A DNA stretch of 64,000 nucleotides from Thermoplasmata archaeon (GCA_021806295.1 JAJZXS010000018.1:1-64000); one strand, 5' to 3'. Positions 31,209 through 42,700 are shown, numbered from the stretch's first letter. Numbers and translations: made by a program. Notes: generated by a model not told the origin, from the sequence alone.

Positions 31209-32972
31209 ATGGAAGAACAAACTATTGATGATTTTTTAAAATTTAAGAATATAGAAAATGTGGTTATAAACAGTGATGGGTCGGCCATAGCTGTTCTGGT
31301 TTCCGACAATTTTAAGCTTTACAAAAAAAAGTATGTAAATAAATCAATTTATATTTACGATTCTGGCCTAAAACTCCAGCATACAATAGATGCGCCTGGA
31401 ATAACCTCTATAGATTTTTCTGAAAAAGGAAGATTATTATATGCAGCAGGTGGAAAGATTCACATTTTTAACACTGAAAGAAATGAACTGGCTGTAGATT
31501 TCAACGGGGATATTGACCAGGCCCTCTGGATGGGTGATAAAATTATTTTTTCTGGAAAGGGAAAGAAAGATAAAAAAGAGGCTGATGCATATTTCTTCGA
31601 AGAGAACGATCCATTAAATGAACTTTATATAATTGATTTCGCAACAGGAATGAGAAAAATAACAGAAAATATCCATATATGGGAATTCAACACTGATGGT
31701 ACATCCATATATGCTGTAACATCAGAAAAACCTATGGAGAGCTCCTGGTACACCGCAAAGTTATCCAAGATACATCTGGACGGAAAGGTAGAAACTGTCT
31801 ATGACCCTAAATTTAGACAGATAGGTAAAATAGCTGTTTCTGGATCTAAGGTTGCCATACTGGAATCAATTATGAGCGATAGAGGGGTAATATCCGGGGA
31901 TGTAATTCTGGTTGAAAATGGAAATTCAAGGAACTTAACCGAAAGTTATGATTCGACTATTTCACATATTGTGTTTCAGAAAGACGGAATATATATACTG
32001 GAGAATAAGATGGGCAACTTCAGAATAAGGTCGCTGGAGAATGGCAATATTTTATGGGAGGGGTCTGGCATAGTTTACCCTGTATTTTCACCATCATTTG
32101 CCATGAAAGGAGGCATTACTGCATTTTCATATTCAAATGAGGATGATATAGCAGAAGTACTACTGCTAGGTAAAAATAAGATTATAAGATCATCAATAAA
32201 CAGTGAGCTCCAGAAATTGAAGGCCTATCCATCAAGAAAGGTTCAGTGGAAATCTACAGATGGTAAAACTATTTACGGATTTCTAAGGTCTGAGAACCGG
32301 GGGAGCCCGCTGGTCGTATATATACATGGAGGTCCCACATCTTTTTCATACACTGCATTTATGGACAGGACAACTCTTTATGCTGGATCAGGATTTTCTG
32401 TTTTCCTCCCAAATTACCGGGGAAGCATAGGCATGGGACGGGAATATGCAGAATCTAACAGAGGTGACCTGGGAGGAATGGATTTTGAGGACATTATTTC
32501 GGGAATAGAATATTTAAAGAGCTCCGGACTGGTGAATACAGACAGAATTTACATAACTGGAGGGTCCTACGGAGGTTACATGTCCGCACTTGCAATCATG
32601 AAATCAGATATATTCACGGCATCTGTATCGTTATACGGAATTTCAGACTGGGTAAGCTTCCACGGGGTATCGAATCTCTATAACTGGGATAGAATACATA
32701 TGAATGAAGACCCATACAGGTTCAACCTTTACGATAAGTTTTCTGCTATAAGAATGGATCATGATGTAAAGACCCCTATACTGCTGATGCACGGTGTTGA
32801 AGACCCTTATGTTCCAATAGGGCAGTATTATGAGTTTTACAGGTTTCTCAAGGAAAGGGGAAAACAGGTCAGATTTCTTGTTTATCCCAGGGAGGGGCAC
32901 GGTTTCAGGGAGAAGGAACATATGATACAGCAGTACCGGGAAACAGTAGAATTCTTCAACAACCATAGATAA
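31209..32972 (+). CDS. S9 family (prolyl oligopeptidase-like) acylaminoacyl-peptidase
   Basis: C-terminal hydrolase: VYIHGGPTSFSY, YITGGSYGGYMSAL (GxSxG), HGVEDPYVPIGQ, YPREGHGF. Confidence 0.92.
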   Translation: MEEQTIDDFLKFKNIENVVINSDGSAIAVLVSDNFKLYKKKYVNKSIYIYDSGLKLQHTIDAPGITSIDFSEKGRLLYAAGGKIHIFNTERNELAVDFNGDIDQALWMGDKIIFSGKGKKDKKEADAYFFEENDPLNELYIIDFATGMRKITENIHIWEFNTDGTSIYAVTSEKPMESSWYTAKLSKIHLDGKVETVYDPKFRQIGKIAVSGSKVAILESIMSDRGVISGDVILVENGNSRNLTESYDSTISHIVFQKDGIYILENKMGNFRIRSLENGNILWEGSGIVYPVFSPSFAMKGGITAFSYSNEDDIAEVLLLGKNKIIRSSINSELQKLKAYPSRKVQWKSTDGKTIYGFLRSENRGSPLVVYIHGGPTSFSYTAFMDRTTLYAGSGFSVFLPNYRGSIGMGREYAESNRGDLGGMDFEDIISGIEYLKSSGLVNTDRIYITGGSYGGYMSALAIMKSDIFTASVSLYGISDWVSFHGVSNLYNWDRIHMNEDPYRFNLYDKFSAIRMDHDVKTPILLMHGVEDPYVPIGQYYEFYRFLKERGKQVRFLVYPREGHGFREKEHMIQQYRETVEFFNNHR

Positions 32973-32995
32973 AAGTGGCATTCTGAGGTGTATAG

Positions 32996-33382
32996 TTGGA
33001 TAAGACCGAAAAAATCCTGTGGGCAACATCTGGAGTTACGCTCCTTCAGATAATGACAGGATTCTATCTATCCCAGATATCTGATGCAATCAGTTCACCT
33101 GTTTTGATTTTTCATGTATTTACAGCAATAATCCTCCTTGTTATGGCAGTAGCATCTTTTCTCATAGTCAAAAGTGTAGTGAGGCTACAGCATCTTGCTA
33201 TAGTAAATACTGTACTGATTATAATAACAATAATAACAGGATCCGGTTTCATTATATTCAAATCCAGTGGTTTATACGGTGAATTTATGCCATATATTCA
33301 AATGCTTCTGTCCATAGGCATAATCAGCAATTATGCTGTCATGCTGGGAATCAAAAGAACTTTAGACATGGTTCAGCCATAA
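32996..33382 (+). CDS. Four-TM membrane protein, unknown function
   Basis: 128 aa hydrophobic ORF, TTG start in track. Confidence 0.5.
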   Translation: MDKTEKILWATSGVTLLQIMTGFYLSQISDAISSPVLIFHVFTAIILLVMAVASFLIVKSVVRLQHLAIVNTVLIIITIITGSGFIIFKSSGLYGEFMPYIQMLLSIGIISNYAVMLGIKRTLDMVQP

Positions 33383-33450
33383 ATATATAAATTCTGAAAA
33401 AGCCTATCAGATTATACAATAGTTTTTATCATTACAGTTGTTCATCAATA

Positions 33451-35168
33451 ATGAAGAATATAGAACTATCCCGTATTTTCAATGAAATGTATTATATGCT
33501 CAACGCTGATGAAAAGGCACGTTTTGAGGCCCTCGCCTATCAGAGGGCAGCCAGATCCATCGAATCGATGCAGGATGACATTTCCGAAATCTATGAAAAA
33601 AACGGAATAAATGGACTGATGAAAATTCCTGGAATAGGAAAGGGACTTGCAGAGCATATTGAGGAATATTTAACCACCGAGAAAATAGAGAAGTATGAGG
33701 AACTGAAGAAGAAATTTCCTGTAGATTTCAATGAATTTTCAGGCATAGAGGGATTTGGCCCCAAAAAGGCAATGACTTTATACGAAAAACTTGGGATTAA
33801 GAATATTTCTGACCTAAAAAAAGCAGCAGAGGAACATAAAATAAGGGATATTCCGGGTTTTGAGAAAAAAGTGAGGCACTTATCCTGAAAAATATATCCA
33901 TGGTTGCTGCCACAGGTTCCAGAATTTTATTGGGCACGGGATTGAATGAGGCCAGAAAGATTGTGGCATATCTTTTATCCCAAAAAAGTGTGTCAAGATG
34001 TGAGATTGCCGGTTCAACCAGGAGGATGAGGGAGACCGTGGGAGACATAGATATACTGGTTACATCCGAACAGCCCGAGAAGGTAATGGATTTATTCATA
34101 AAGTATGGGGGTGTTAAATCTACAGTTGTAATGGGTGAATCAAAAACTACTGTTCTTCTGGATATCGGGACAACATGTGACCTGCGTGTCATAAAACCCG
34201 AAAGCTTTGGGTCGGCATTGCAGTACTTCACCGGAAGCAAGGATCACAACGTAAAGGTGAGAAAAATTGCAATAGACCATAATTATAAGCTGAATGAATA
34301 TGGATTGTATGCCGGTGATAAAAATATAATGGAAGGTAAGGATGAAAGAGCCATATACAGAGAACTGGGCATGGATTATGTTCCACCAGAAATGCGGGAA
34401 GACCGTGGAGAGATCGATCTTGTATTATCGCATAAAATCCCCTCATTGGTTGAATTGCCCGATATAAAAGGTGATCTGCATCTTCACACGAAGGAAAGCG
34501 ATGGAATGAACACCACAGATGAAATGATAGCAGCTGCGATGAAAAAGAACTATGAATACATAGCCATAACGAATCATTCAAAAAGCCTGAGAATCGCCCA
34601 TGGAATGGATGATGACCAGTTTATGGAATATTTCGAAAAAATAGATAGATTGTCCGATAAATATAATATAAAAATTTTAAAGGGTGGAGAGGTTGACATA
34701 TTGAAAGACGGGAGCCTGGACCTGGAAAATGACACACTGAAAGCAATGGATGTGGTTATAGCCTCCGTGCATATGGATACTAATATGAACACTGAAAATA
34801 TGACCGATAGAGTAATAAATGCAGTTAAAACAAATAAGGTAAATATTCTTGGGCATCCCACAGGAAGATTGATCAATGAAAGGCAGCCATTTCAGATTGA
34901 TCTGGATGAGGTTGCAAAATACTGCAGTAAATATAAAACTGCAATGGAAATAAATGCATCCCCCCAGCGTCTGGATTTAAACGATGAAAATATTCTAAGG
35001 ACCTCCAGATACGGGGTTGCTTATTCCATAAATACCGACTCTCACAATATATATGGTTATGATAATATGGAACTCGGGGTGGGCACGGCAAGAAGAGGAT
35101 GGCTTACCAAAAACAATATAATCAACACAATGAATTTAAATGATTTAATAAAATTTTTAAAAAAATAA
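33451..35168 (+). pseudogene. polX: Family X DNA polymerase with PHP domain, split into two ORFs (33451-33888 and 33900-35168) by a -1 frameshift
   Basis: ORF1: HhH domain (MKIPGIGKGLAEHIEEYL, IEGFGPKKAMTLYEKLGI). ORF2: AGSTRRMRETVGDIDILV, then PHP (GDLHLHTKESDG, AITNHSKS, INASPQRLDLND). Re-reading one A of A6 at 33865-33870 gives IPGFEKKSEALILKNISMVAATGSRILLG. Confidence 0.85.
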
Positions 35169-35182
35169 TTTATGTACGATAT

Positions 35183-36838
35183 TTATTGGCTTTCTTTCCA
35201 TTCATCTGCACCTTTCTTTGTGTAAAGCTCTTCAGTGAAATCCTTGTGTATGAACTGTTTTTTGAACCCGGATAGTACACCAAGGGGGTATACCAGCAAT
35301 GTGCATACCAGAAATGTTATCAGCGTTCCCTCCAGATACCCGAAGAACTGTGGAAATACAGCAGAGGTCAAACCGTCGTGGCTTGTTGCAACCATAAATG
35401 TCACAAATCCTATGAAGAATACATACCAGAGGGCATTCTTGGCACCGATCTTTACCTTGGACCAGATACCGAATATAACTGCCCCTGCGGCTATCAGTAT
35501 TACTGCATAGGGTTCTGATGGCCAGCCTGTCCAGAAAACTATCAGACCGCTCGCACCTGCTGCCAGTGGCGCGATGATATTCATACCACGTATCATATCT
35601 CCTTTTTTGGTAATGCCCTGGCGCCTTGAAACCATTAATGCAATAGGTGTTGATATAAGTCCGATATAACCTGCAGCGGTTGCATCATCTATAAATGTGT
35701 ATATGCTTGGGTCAGGTGCGGTGACAAACACAAGAAATGTACCAACTGCAGCGAATATGATCAGGGACACCAGTGGTATGCTATGTTTTGAATCTATTGA
35801 TTTAAGGGATTTGCTTATATACCCAGATCTTCCCATGGAGAAAAGAACCCTGGTACCACTTCCTAAATAGATATATCCGGTAACGAAAGGTGCCAGTACC
35901 CCTGTAATAACAGCAGCAATGAATACATAGAGAACCCCGCTCTGTTTACCCAGAATGAAGAATGGATTATCGCCATGGAATGCCGGAGTTAACTGGTCAA
36001 AATGCCCCGGAATAATACCCAGCAGGCTCCAGTGGGTTCCCATTAATACTGCAAATGCTACGCTGATGTATATGAGTGTTTCAAAGAGTATTACAAGCCC
36101 AATGGCCCTAGGAAGCTTGTCGGTCATATGTGTTTCCTCGGCCAGATCCGGTATTACCCTGATGGCCCCGAAATCATACATTGCATATGGCATTATGGCG
36201 AACAATGCCGTAGGACCGTATGGGAACAGCCCATGGTAGGCATAAAGATCCTTGTAATCAAATACTATGAATATGAGTCCAAGGGACATTGAAAGGTAAA
36301 AGAAGAGTTTAACCGCACCGGAGTAAAGCGAAGCCTGCCCGAACTGCTTGACACCATAGTAATTGAAAGGTATGAGTGCCAGCATCAGTGCAAGCCCGAT
36401 TCCGACTCCCAGGTATGTGGGTGCCCCTGTAGCTGTAAGAAATACTGGATCAAAGTAGTTCAGGCCTGCAATGATTGCTATTACCTCAATTGGAGGTATG
36501 AATATATACCATATAATATCCGAAAGTGCATTTATAATGTTTGTCCATCTTCCATGTGTATAAATAGTATACCTTGTAGGCCCTCCTGCCTCCGGATAAA
36601 CCTTTGCAAGCTCCATATATGAAAATCCTATAGAGGAATATATTATGGCACCCAGAACGAATGCAAGTATGGCCTCGGGACCTGCCCCGGCCACCATTAC
36701 AACAGTTCCGAAAAGGGCACCGTTACCGAAAGAACCGACCAGCCCGATCATTAACATCTGATTAAATGTTAGATCCTTTTTTAATCGTGGTTTTCGCTTT
36801 TTAATAATATGTGCATGAGTATTTATATCCTCAACCAT
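35183..36838 (-). CDS. APC-superfamily amino acid permease
   Basis: 551 aa, about 12 TM; LTFNQMLMIGLVGSFGNGALFGTVVMVAGAGPEAILAFVLGAI. Confidence 0.88.
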   Translation of the reverse strand: MVEDINTHAHIIKKRKPRLKKDLTFNQMLMIGLVGSFGNGALFGTVVMVAGAGPEAILAFVLGAIIYSSIGFSYMELAKVYPEAGGPTRYTIYTHGRWTNIINALSDIIWYIFIPPIEVIAIIAGLNYFDPVFLTATGAPTYLGVGIGLALMLALIPFNYYGVKQFGQASLYSGAVKLFFYLSMSLGLIFIVFDYKDLYAYHGLFPYGPTALFAIMPYAMYDFGAIRVIPDLAEETHMTDKLPRAIGLVILFETLIYISVAFAVLMGTHWSLLGIIPGHFDQLTPAFHGDNPFFILGKQSGVLYVFIAAVITGVLAPFVTGYIYLGSGTRVLFSMGRSGYISKSLKSIDSKHSIPLVSLIIFAAVGTFLVFVTAPDPSIYTFIDDATAAGYIGLISTPIALMVSRRQGITKKGDMIRGMNIIAPLAAGASGLIVFWTGWPSEPYAVILIAAGAVIFGIWSKVKIGAKNALWYVFFIGFVTFMVATSHDGLTSAVFPQFFGYLEGTLITFLVCTLLVYPLGVLSGFKKQFIHKDFTEELYTKKGADEWKESQ

Positions 36839-36944
36839 GGTTACATTATTGAGGTATTATATAAATATATTGCCAATAACATTTTTATATTATAATTGAG
36901 ACATAATAGTTTTTATGATGAAAGTACAGCTACCTCTAGGAAAA

Positions 36945-38951
36945 TTATCTGGAAAGTGACATATCATACAGTGCATAATGATTCGAATTTTCATTGATTC
37001 TGTAAATGACTCCGGTGTAAATATCTTGTATATTTACATTGAATGCTAATTTGTCTCCAGTAATGTTTTCATTAACTCCTGAAATATTTGCAATTATAGT
37101 TTTCCCGTAATCCCCGTATATTGTTACATTTACATGCTGCAGAGAATTGGCAGCGGTATTATTAAATGTGAGTGAGTAGGTATAATTTCCCGGCAGCAGG
37201 TAGGTGCTGTTTCCGGCATATATATTCGACCCCTCTAGCTCCAGTTCCTGAAAATTGGTAAGTCCCTTATCAGGGAAAGGTCCGGTTATGATGTTGCCGG
37301 TTGTATTAAACAATGGTCCGTGGTAATTGACATAAAATGGGGCAGTTATTAGAGGGTTGCCTTTATAATGGTGCTCCAGTGCGATAATTCCATAACCCTC
37401 TGCAATAATGCCATATGATCCGCTATTCATATATGCTGATGCCAGGCCTGAAAGTGATATATTATTCCCGTCTTTCAGATATGTCTGGCTATCGTTGAAA
37501 TTGGCTATCAGATATGTATAATTACTATCTTCGGAGATGTTTCCATATGGGAAGGCCGTGGCGTTCAGATCACTGTAAAATAGTGGGTAAAGGCTGTTTC
37601 CGGTAACAAGGGTTGCGTTCATATTCACATCTTTAGCAATTGAATACATAAACTGATTTTCACGTTCCATATAACCGGTTGAATCGTTGTATATATTGTG
37701 AATGGCCGATGGCTCCACGGATAGCGGCGATATGGGAGATACAATTATAAATGATGCTATGGCAAATGCGGTTATGGCAATGAAAGTATTTCTGAGATTC
37801 CTGAATTTAAAGTGTTTCCTACCTGTTCCCTCAGGCTTTAATTCCATTAATTTTTCTATTCCGAATGACCCGGCAACAAATACTACCGGAATGAACATCA
37901 TTGAGTACTGGTAACCTATAAAATAATATGGTATATAGGATGATGTCATGGCATATGCCAGATAAGGGATTGCAGGCAGGAGCCCTACAGGGAAATCTGC
38001 TGATGCAAAATCCACTGCCATAAAAGCAAGAAGAAGGAAGAGTATTTTTATTTCATAGTTGGAAACGACATAATTTATGAACCTAATAGGATTGTAAATC
38101 AGGGTTATCAACAACCCCTCAAGGCTTCTTGATGCTGCGCCAGATTCCCCGCTAACAAAAAGTGAAACAGTGGTTGAATGGTTAATATCACCCTTAACCA
38201 CACCTACAGCTATATAATATAGAATCAGTACAGCTATGCCAGACATAGAAAATAATGTCCATCTCCTGACATCCCGGGATTCTTTATGGCTTTCCCTGAA
38301 CCAGATTATAAATTCCATTATGATGGTCATTATTACTATAAAGATGAATGATGAATGGAGCGAAGCTATCAATCCGAGAAATATTATATTGAGAAATATC
38401 TTCTTCTGAAGAAAGAAATATATGGCCATGAAATAGAAAAACGGTAGAAATACCATAATATGGAAATCAAAATACACCGGGCTTTCAGTGAGTGGGGAAA
38501 GCAGAAATGCAATGGAGAGTATGAATGCGTATACCTCCGGTTTTTTTATTCTTCCTGATTTTTCTGCTCTGGAAAAAAGTTTCAGGGAAAGATAATAAAG
38601 CGGCACTGCTGCGAAGCTGATGAATACAGATTGGAGTACAAGCAGGGTATACGGACTCGGGTACAAATAAAAAAATGGAAGTATGGCAAACATGAATGGG
38701 GAAAAATGTTCAGCGAGAAAACTCCCACCTGCAAGGTTTGAGTAAAAGAGCTTTCCATGGATCGCCGAATAAAATGCCTGTGAATATAATCCAAGGTCCC
38801 AACCGTAGGCATTTATTGTGTATGCTTTTAGAATAGAGTAAAAAGAAAATAAAATCGAGAATGTAACGGAAATTAGAATAATAGCGGTGCTGTATTTGGC
38901 CCTGCCACGTGTTAGCAAACTAATAGAATAGGATGTCTTCCCAGAATGCAT
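36945..38951 (-). CDS. DUF2079-like multi-pass membrane protein
   Basis: 668 aa; YGWDLGLYSQAFYSAIHGKLFYSNLAGGSFLAEHFSPFMFAILPFFYLYPSPYTLLVLQSVFISFAAVPLYYL. Confidence 0.8.
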   Translation of the reverse strand: MHSGKTSYSISLLTRGRAKYSTAIILISVTFSILFSFYSILKAYTINAYGWDLGLYSQAFYSAIHGKLFYSNLAGGSFLAEHFSPFMFAILPFFYLYPSPYTLLVLQSVFISFAAVPLYYLSLKLFSRAEKSGRIKKPEVYAFILSIAFLLSPLTESPVYFDFHIMVFLPFFYFMAIYFFLQKKIFLNIIFLGLIASLHSSFIFIVIMTIIMEFIIWFRESHKESRDVRRWTLFSMSGIAVLILYYIAVGVVKGDINHSTTVSLFVSGESGAASRSLEGLLITLIYNPIRFINYVVSNYEIKILFLLLAFMAVDFASADFPVGLLPAIPYLAYAMTSSYIPYYFIGYQYSMMFIPVVFVAGSFGIEKLMELKPEGTGRKHFKFRNLRNTFIAITAFAIASFIIVSPISPLSVEPSAIHNIYNDSTGYMERENQFMYSIAKDVNMNATLVTGNSLYPLFYSDLNATAFPYGNISEDSNYTYLIANFNDSQTYLKDGNNISLSGLASAYMNSGSYGIIAEGYGIIALEHHYKGNPLITAPFYVNYHGPLFNTTGNIITGPFPDKGLTNFQELELEGSNIYAGNSTYLLPGNYTYSLTFNNTAANSLQHVNVTIYGDYGKTIIANISGVNENITGDKLAFNVNIQDIYTGVIYRINENSNHYALYDMSLSR

Positions 38952-39192
38952 TTAATTGGTCAGTATCTATTTATATATTTATTTTACCGTGGTACGTAAT
39001 TAATCTAATTAGAACAATAAAGTTTTGATTCATAATACTGCTTCATAAAGCTTATTTATCCGGTCCGGATTGTTTCATGTATTATAAATTCAGCAAATCA
39101 GATTATTCTGCGCATAATGAACCGTGGAGACGATATACGATATATTGCATGATAATGGATAAGTTTTTATCTAGAATTTATATAACCATTTA

Positions 39193-40764
39193 TTGAGTAA
39201 CATTACTGAATCGTTCAGTTCCGGAGTAGGTTTTCAGTATTCGGCTGTGGCATCCATGTTTATATCATCGAGTCTCTTTTATTTTTTCATCGCCCATCTC
39301 CTGCCGGTTAATATTGTGGGTTCTATCTCCCTTTTATACGCCATAATGAATATTATGGCCGTGGTATTTGTGTTCGGTCTTTCAAATGGCATACAGCATT
39401 ATATATCTTACCACCTGGTGCGTGAAAACCATCAGGCTATCATGAAATTAATGAAACAGACTATTATATTTGCAGTGCTGCTTGCATTATCGGCATTTAT
39501 ATTCATGTATATAGCCTCTCCAGAAATTGCATCGTTGTTTTTCCATAGCACGGCATATATCCTTTCAGTGAAATTAATAGGAATAGCTATTGCAGGGTCT
39601 GTAATGATAAATATATTCGGGTCCATGCTGCTTGGATTAAATCAATATAAAAAGTATTCCATGATTTATATATTTATTAATATTTTTACATATTTCTTTC
39701 CATTATCAATACTATTTTTAACCGGGAAATCCGTATTCCTAATAGCAGGCCTGGGAGCAATTAATGTGCTCAGTGCAATGTTATTCTTTGTTTTTGTGTA
39801 CCGTGCATATAGCCTGCTGGGCAACCTTACACAGAATGCGTCAAAGGAACCTTACCGTAATCTGATTTACTACTCCATACCACTGTTTCTCTCATCTATT
39901 ATGGGGACAAGTGCAACATACATAGATAGGATAGTTGTTTCATATTTTATTAATCTTTCATACCTCGGCATTTATAACTTCGCATTGATTATTGCATCGG
40001 CTGCAACCTTCCTGGTGGTGCCCGTCTCAAATCTTCTTATTCCCAAGCTGTCAACATTCTTTTCTCTGGATAATAAGGATGGCTTTAGAGGTAGTATCAG
40101 GATACTTTTAAATATTGTTTCCCTGATATACGTACCGGCAGCACTGGGTATAGCTGCTCTTTCAAGGATAATACTATATGAATTTGCAGGATCTGCATAC
40201 ACAGTTGCGTATATACCGCTTATGATTATCATGTTTATAACATCATTTTTCATAGGCACTGTTGTCCTTTCTTCCGGAATTTCAAGCATAAGAAAAACAA
40301 AAATTTTTGTTTACTCCTCAGGATTATCGCTCTCAGCCAATATAGTTCTTTCTGTGCTTTTGATTCCAACTTTTAATATAATAGGTGCTGCCATTGCCTA
40401 TTCATCAATGAACGCAGTTAATTTTGCTATAGTCTACCATTATGCGAGAAAATTTGGTGTAAATAATTATGATGTCCCCCGAACTATAAAGATTTGGCTA
40501 TCATCTCTCATAATGTTCAGTGCGGTATTTATAATACAGGGGATGTTTCCATACAGCATGCTAAATATATTTCTGTACATCATTATGGGTGCCGGCATAT
40601 ATCTGCTGGAAATAAAGGCATTCCATCTGATTAGCTCCAACGAAATGGACTACATACTTTCTGTGATACCTGATAGATTCAGTACCTTAAAATATATTAT
40701 GAGAAATCTTGAATACAGGGAGCACAAGGGTAGATATGACCGTCTCTTCAGATTTATAAAATAA
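39193..40764 (+). CDS. Polysaccharide biosynthesis/flippase-type membrane protein
   Basis: 523 aa with about 12-14 TM and Wzx/MATE-like pattern; TTG start. Confidence 0.8.
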   Translation: MSNITESFSSGVGFQYSAVASMFISSSLFYFFIAHLLPVNIVGSISLLYAIMNIMAVVFVFGLSNGIQHYISYHLVRENHQAIMKLMKQTIIFAVLLALSAFIFMYIASPEIASLFFHSTAYILSVKLIGIAIAGSVMINIFGSMLLGLNQYKKYSMIYIFINIFTYFFPLSILFLTGKSVFLIAGLGAINVLSAMLFFVFVYRAYSLLGNLTQNASKEPYRNLIYYSIPLFLSSIMGTSATYIDRIVVSYFINLSYLGIYNFALIIASAATFLVVPVSNLLIPKLSTFFSLDNKDGFRGSIRILLNIVSLIYVPAALGIAALSRIILYEFAGSAYTVAYIPLMIIMFITSFFIGTVVLSSGISSIRKTKIFVYSSGLSLSANIVLSVLLIPTFNIIGAAIAYSSMNAVNFAIVYHYARKFGVNNYDVPRTIKIWLSSLIMFSAVFIIQGMFPYSMLNIFLYIIMGAGIYLLEIKAFHLISSNEMDYILSVIPDRFSTLKYIMRNLEYREHKGRYDRLFRFIK

Positions 40765-40801
40765 TAAGGTTTATCTGTATAAATTGTTACCGTAAATAAT
40801 C

Positions 40802-41719
40802 ATGAGTGATGATGACAATACATATATATCTGTAATAATTTCTGATTATTGCAGGAGGGAATATATTACCGGTGCAATGGAATCTGCTTTAAATCAGACA
40901 CTTTCCAGGGATCATTATGAAATGATACTGATTAAAAATTTTGAGGATGAAAAAATAGACAGATATGCCCTGGAGCATGGTATCAGGACCATGCTAAGCA
41001 GGGACAGCACACTTTCTGGCAAAATATATGAGGCGATGGCAATCGCAAAGGGCAATATTATAAGTTTCCTGGATGATGATGATGTATTCTATAAAGAAAA
41101 GCTGGAAATTGTGTATAATAAATTCAAAAACAATAAAAATTTGGTGTATTTACACAACGGTTTTTCCGGCATTGATGTAAATGGCCGCACCATAGTTTAT
41201 GAAAATAGTAATCCAGATTTTAATATGTCTTCAATATCAGTAAGGTCGGAAATTATAAAAACAGATATGCTCAAAAAAGTTTCCAAAAGCATAGACACTT
41301 TGATGTATCTTTATGCCCTGGAATCCGGAAAGGGCATAGAATTCGAAAGTACACCCCTAACCTACTACAGGGTATCAGAAAACAGTGTAACCCATTCTTT
41401 TAATAATATTCAAACATTTACGGATTTTTCAATTAAATCTCTCAACAGAATATTAGAATCCTATATACAGATGGAATCCATGTTCAAATCCAGAAAGGCG
41501 CTTAGAATCCTGAAACACAGAGAAATATTTACTAGGATAAGGATCAAACTTTTCGGTGGGAAGGGCCCGGGTATCTGCAATTATTTCAGGCTCATAGTAA
41601 CACCCACCACAGAATCCAGGGCATATGAATTAAAAGTAGCAATTTCTTCCATTATCCTTAAAAATTATGCCATAAGAAAACTTTATGAAAATGAAATAAG
41701 GAAAAAGGAATTTGCATAA
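40802..41719 (+). CDS. Glycosyltransferase family 2
   Basis: ISVIISDYCRREYITGAMESALNQTL...IAKGNIISFLDDDDVFYKEKLEIVY. Confidence 0.85.
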   Translation: MSDDDNTYISVIISDYCRREYITGAMESALNQTLSRDHYEMILIKNFEDEKIDRYALEHGIRTMLSRDSTLSGKIYEAMAIAKGNIISFLDDDDVFYKEKLEIVYNKFKNNKNLVYLHNGFSGIDVNGRTIVYENSNPDFNMSSISVRSEIIKTDMLKKVSKSIDTLMYLYALESGKGIEFESTPLTYYRVSENSVTHSFNNIQTFTDFSIKSLNRILESYIQMESMFKSRKALRILKHREIFTRIRIKLFGGKGPGICNYFRLIVTPTTESRAYELKVAISSIILKNYAIRKLYENEIRKKEFA

Positions 41720-41723
41720 ATAT

Positions 41724-42656
41724 TCAAATTATGGCGACCGGAGAAACAGGGGAGGCAGTCGCCCCTTTGAAGGGTACCGGGGAACATACAAACATAAACT
41801 TATAAATCCTGTCTTTCGCCATTCTATGCAGACTCAAATTATCTATTATGTGTATGCCCGCCTTTGCGATCAGGTACTGATGAACTGGAAGCCTTGTATT
41901 TTTTGACTCCGGAGGAACAACCTCAGATGATGGAGTGTCGCTTCCTGTAATAGATATTCCGATGTCATTTAAATATCTTGCAAGCCTGAATCCTATTCCT
42001 GGGGCTGAATCATAGAATTTATCGTATTTCTCCGGCTTAGAGAATAATATAGAGGCTCCGGTGTGAAAAAACATTGCATCGCCAGGTTCAGGTATGATGT
42101 TATTATCCTTCAAAAACTTCTGAACATCTGAAACCTCTACAGGGGTTCCTCCGTCAAGCAGATCGGTTCCGGCATATCCAGCGGCATCGACCATAATTCC
42201 CCTTGTCACAATCGGCCCGGCATTTTCTATGCCCATCCTTGCATATCCAGTATTGGTAATAACATCCTTTACAGGAACATTATTGAAAAATTTGCCATCG
42301 TATGCCATATGCGAAAGTGCATCAAGATGTGTTCCAGTATGATCTGACATTTCAAGCCTTCCCAGTGATGGACCGTATCTGTTATCGTATTTTTCGGTGA
42401 ATCCCCCATCACATGGGCGAAGTAAAATATCAAAAAAATAAGGACCGTGTGTTGGTCTGTCGGCCATGCCGTTGAATAACTCATGGGACATTCTGTATAC
42501 CCTCCCACTTTGAGGAATTCTCAGTGCTTCAAGCACCTTCCTGCTATCTATATAGTTAAGATTTCCCCTCTGGTCGCCGGGCCCGAACCTTGAGGATAGA
42601 TCAGAATCTGTATTATACAGCTTTTCATCCCTGTTATCAGATCTACTTTCATTCAT
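41724..42656 (-). CDS. Cyclase-family (kynurenine formamidase-like) metal-dependent hydrolase
   Basis: MSDHTGTHLDALSHMAYDGKFFNNVPVKDVI fits the HxGTHxDxxxH motif; GDAMFFHTGAS. Confidence 0.85.
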   Translation of the reverse strand: MNESRSDNRDEKLYNTDSDLSSRFGPGDQRGNLNYIDSRKVLEALRIPQSGRVYRMSHELFNGMADRPTHGPYFFDILLRPCDGGFTEKYDNRYGPSLGRLEMSDHTGTHLDALSHMAYDGKFFNNVPVKDVITNTGYARMGIENAGPIVTRGIMVDAAGYAGTDLLDGGTPVEVSDVQKFLKDNNIIPEPGDAMFFHTGASILFSKPEKYDKFYDSAPGIGFRLARYLNDIGISITGSDTPSSEVVPPESKNTRLPVHQYLIAKAGIHIIDNLSLHRMAKDRIYKFMFVCSPVPFKGATASPVSPVAII

Positions 42657-42700
42657 TATTATGAATATTGGGAGTGTATAAAATAGTGACGGTTTGGCCC

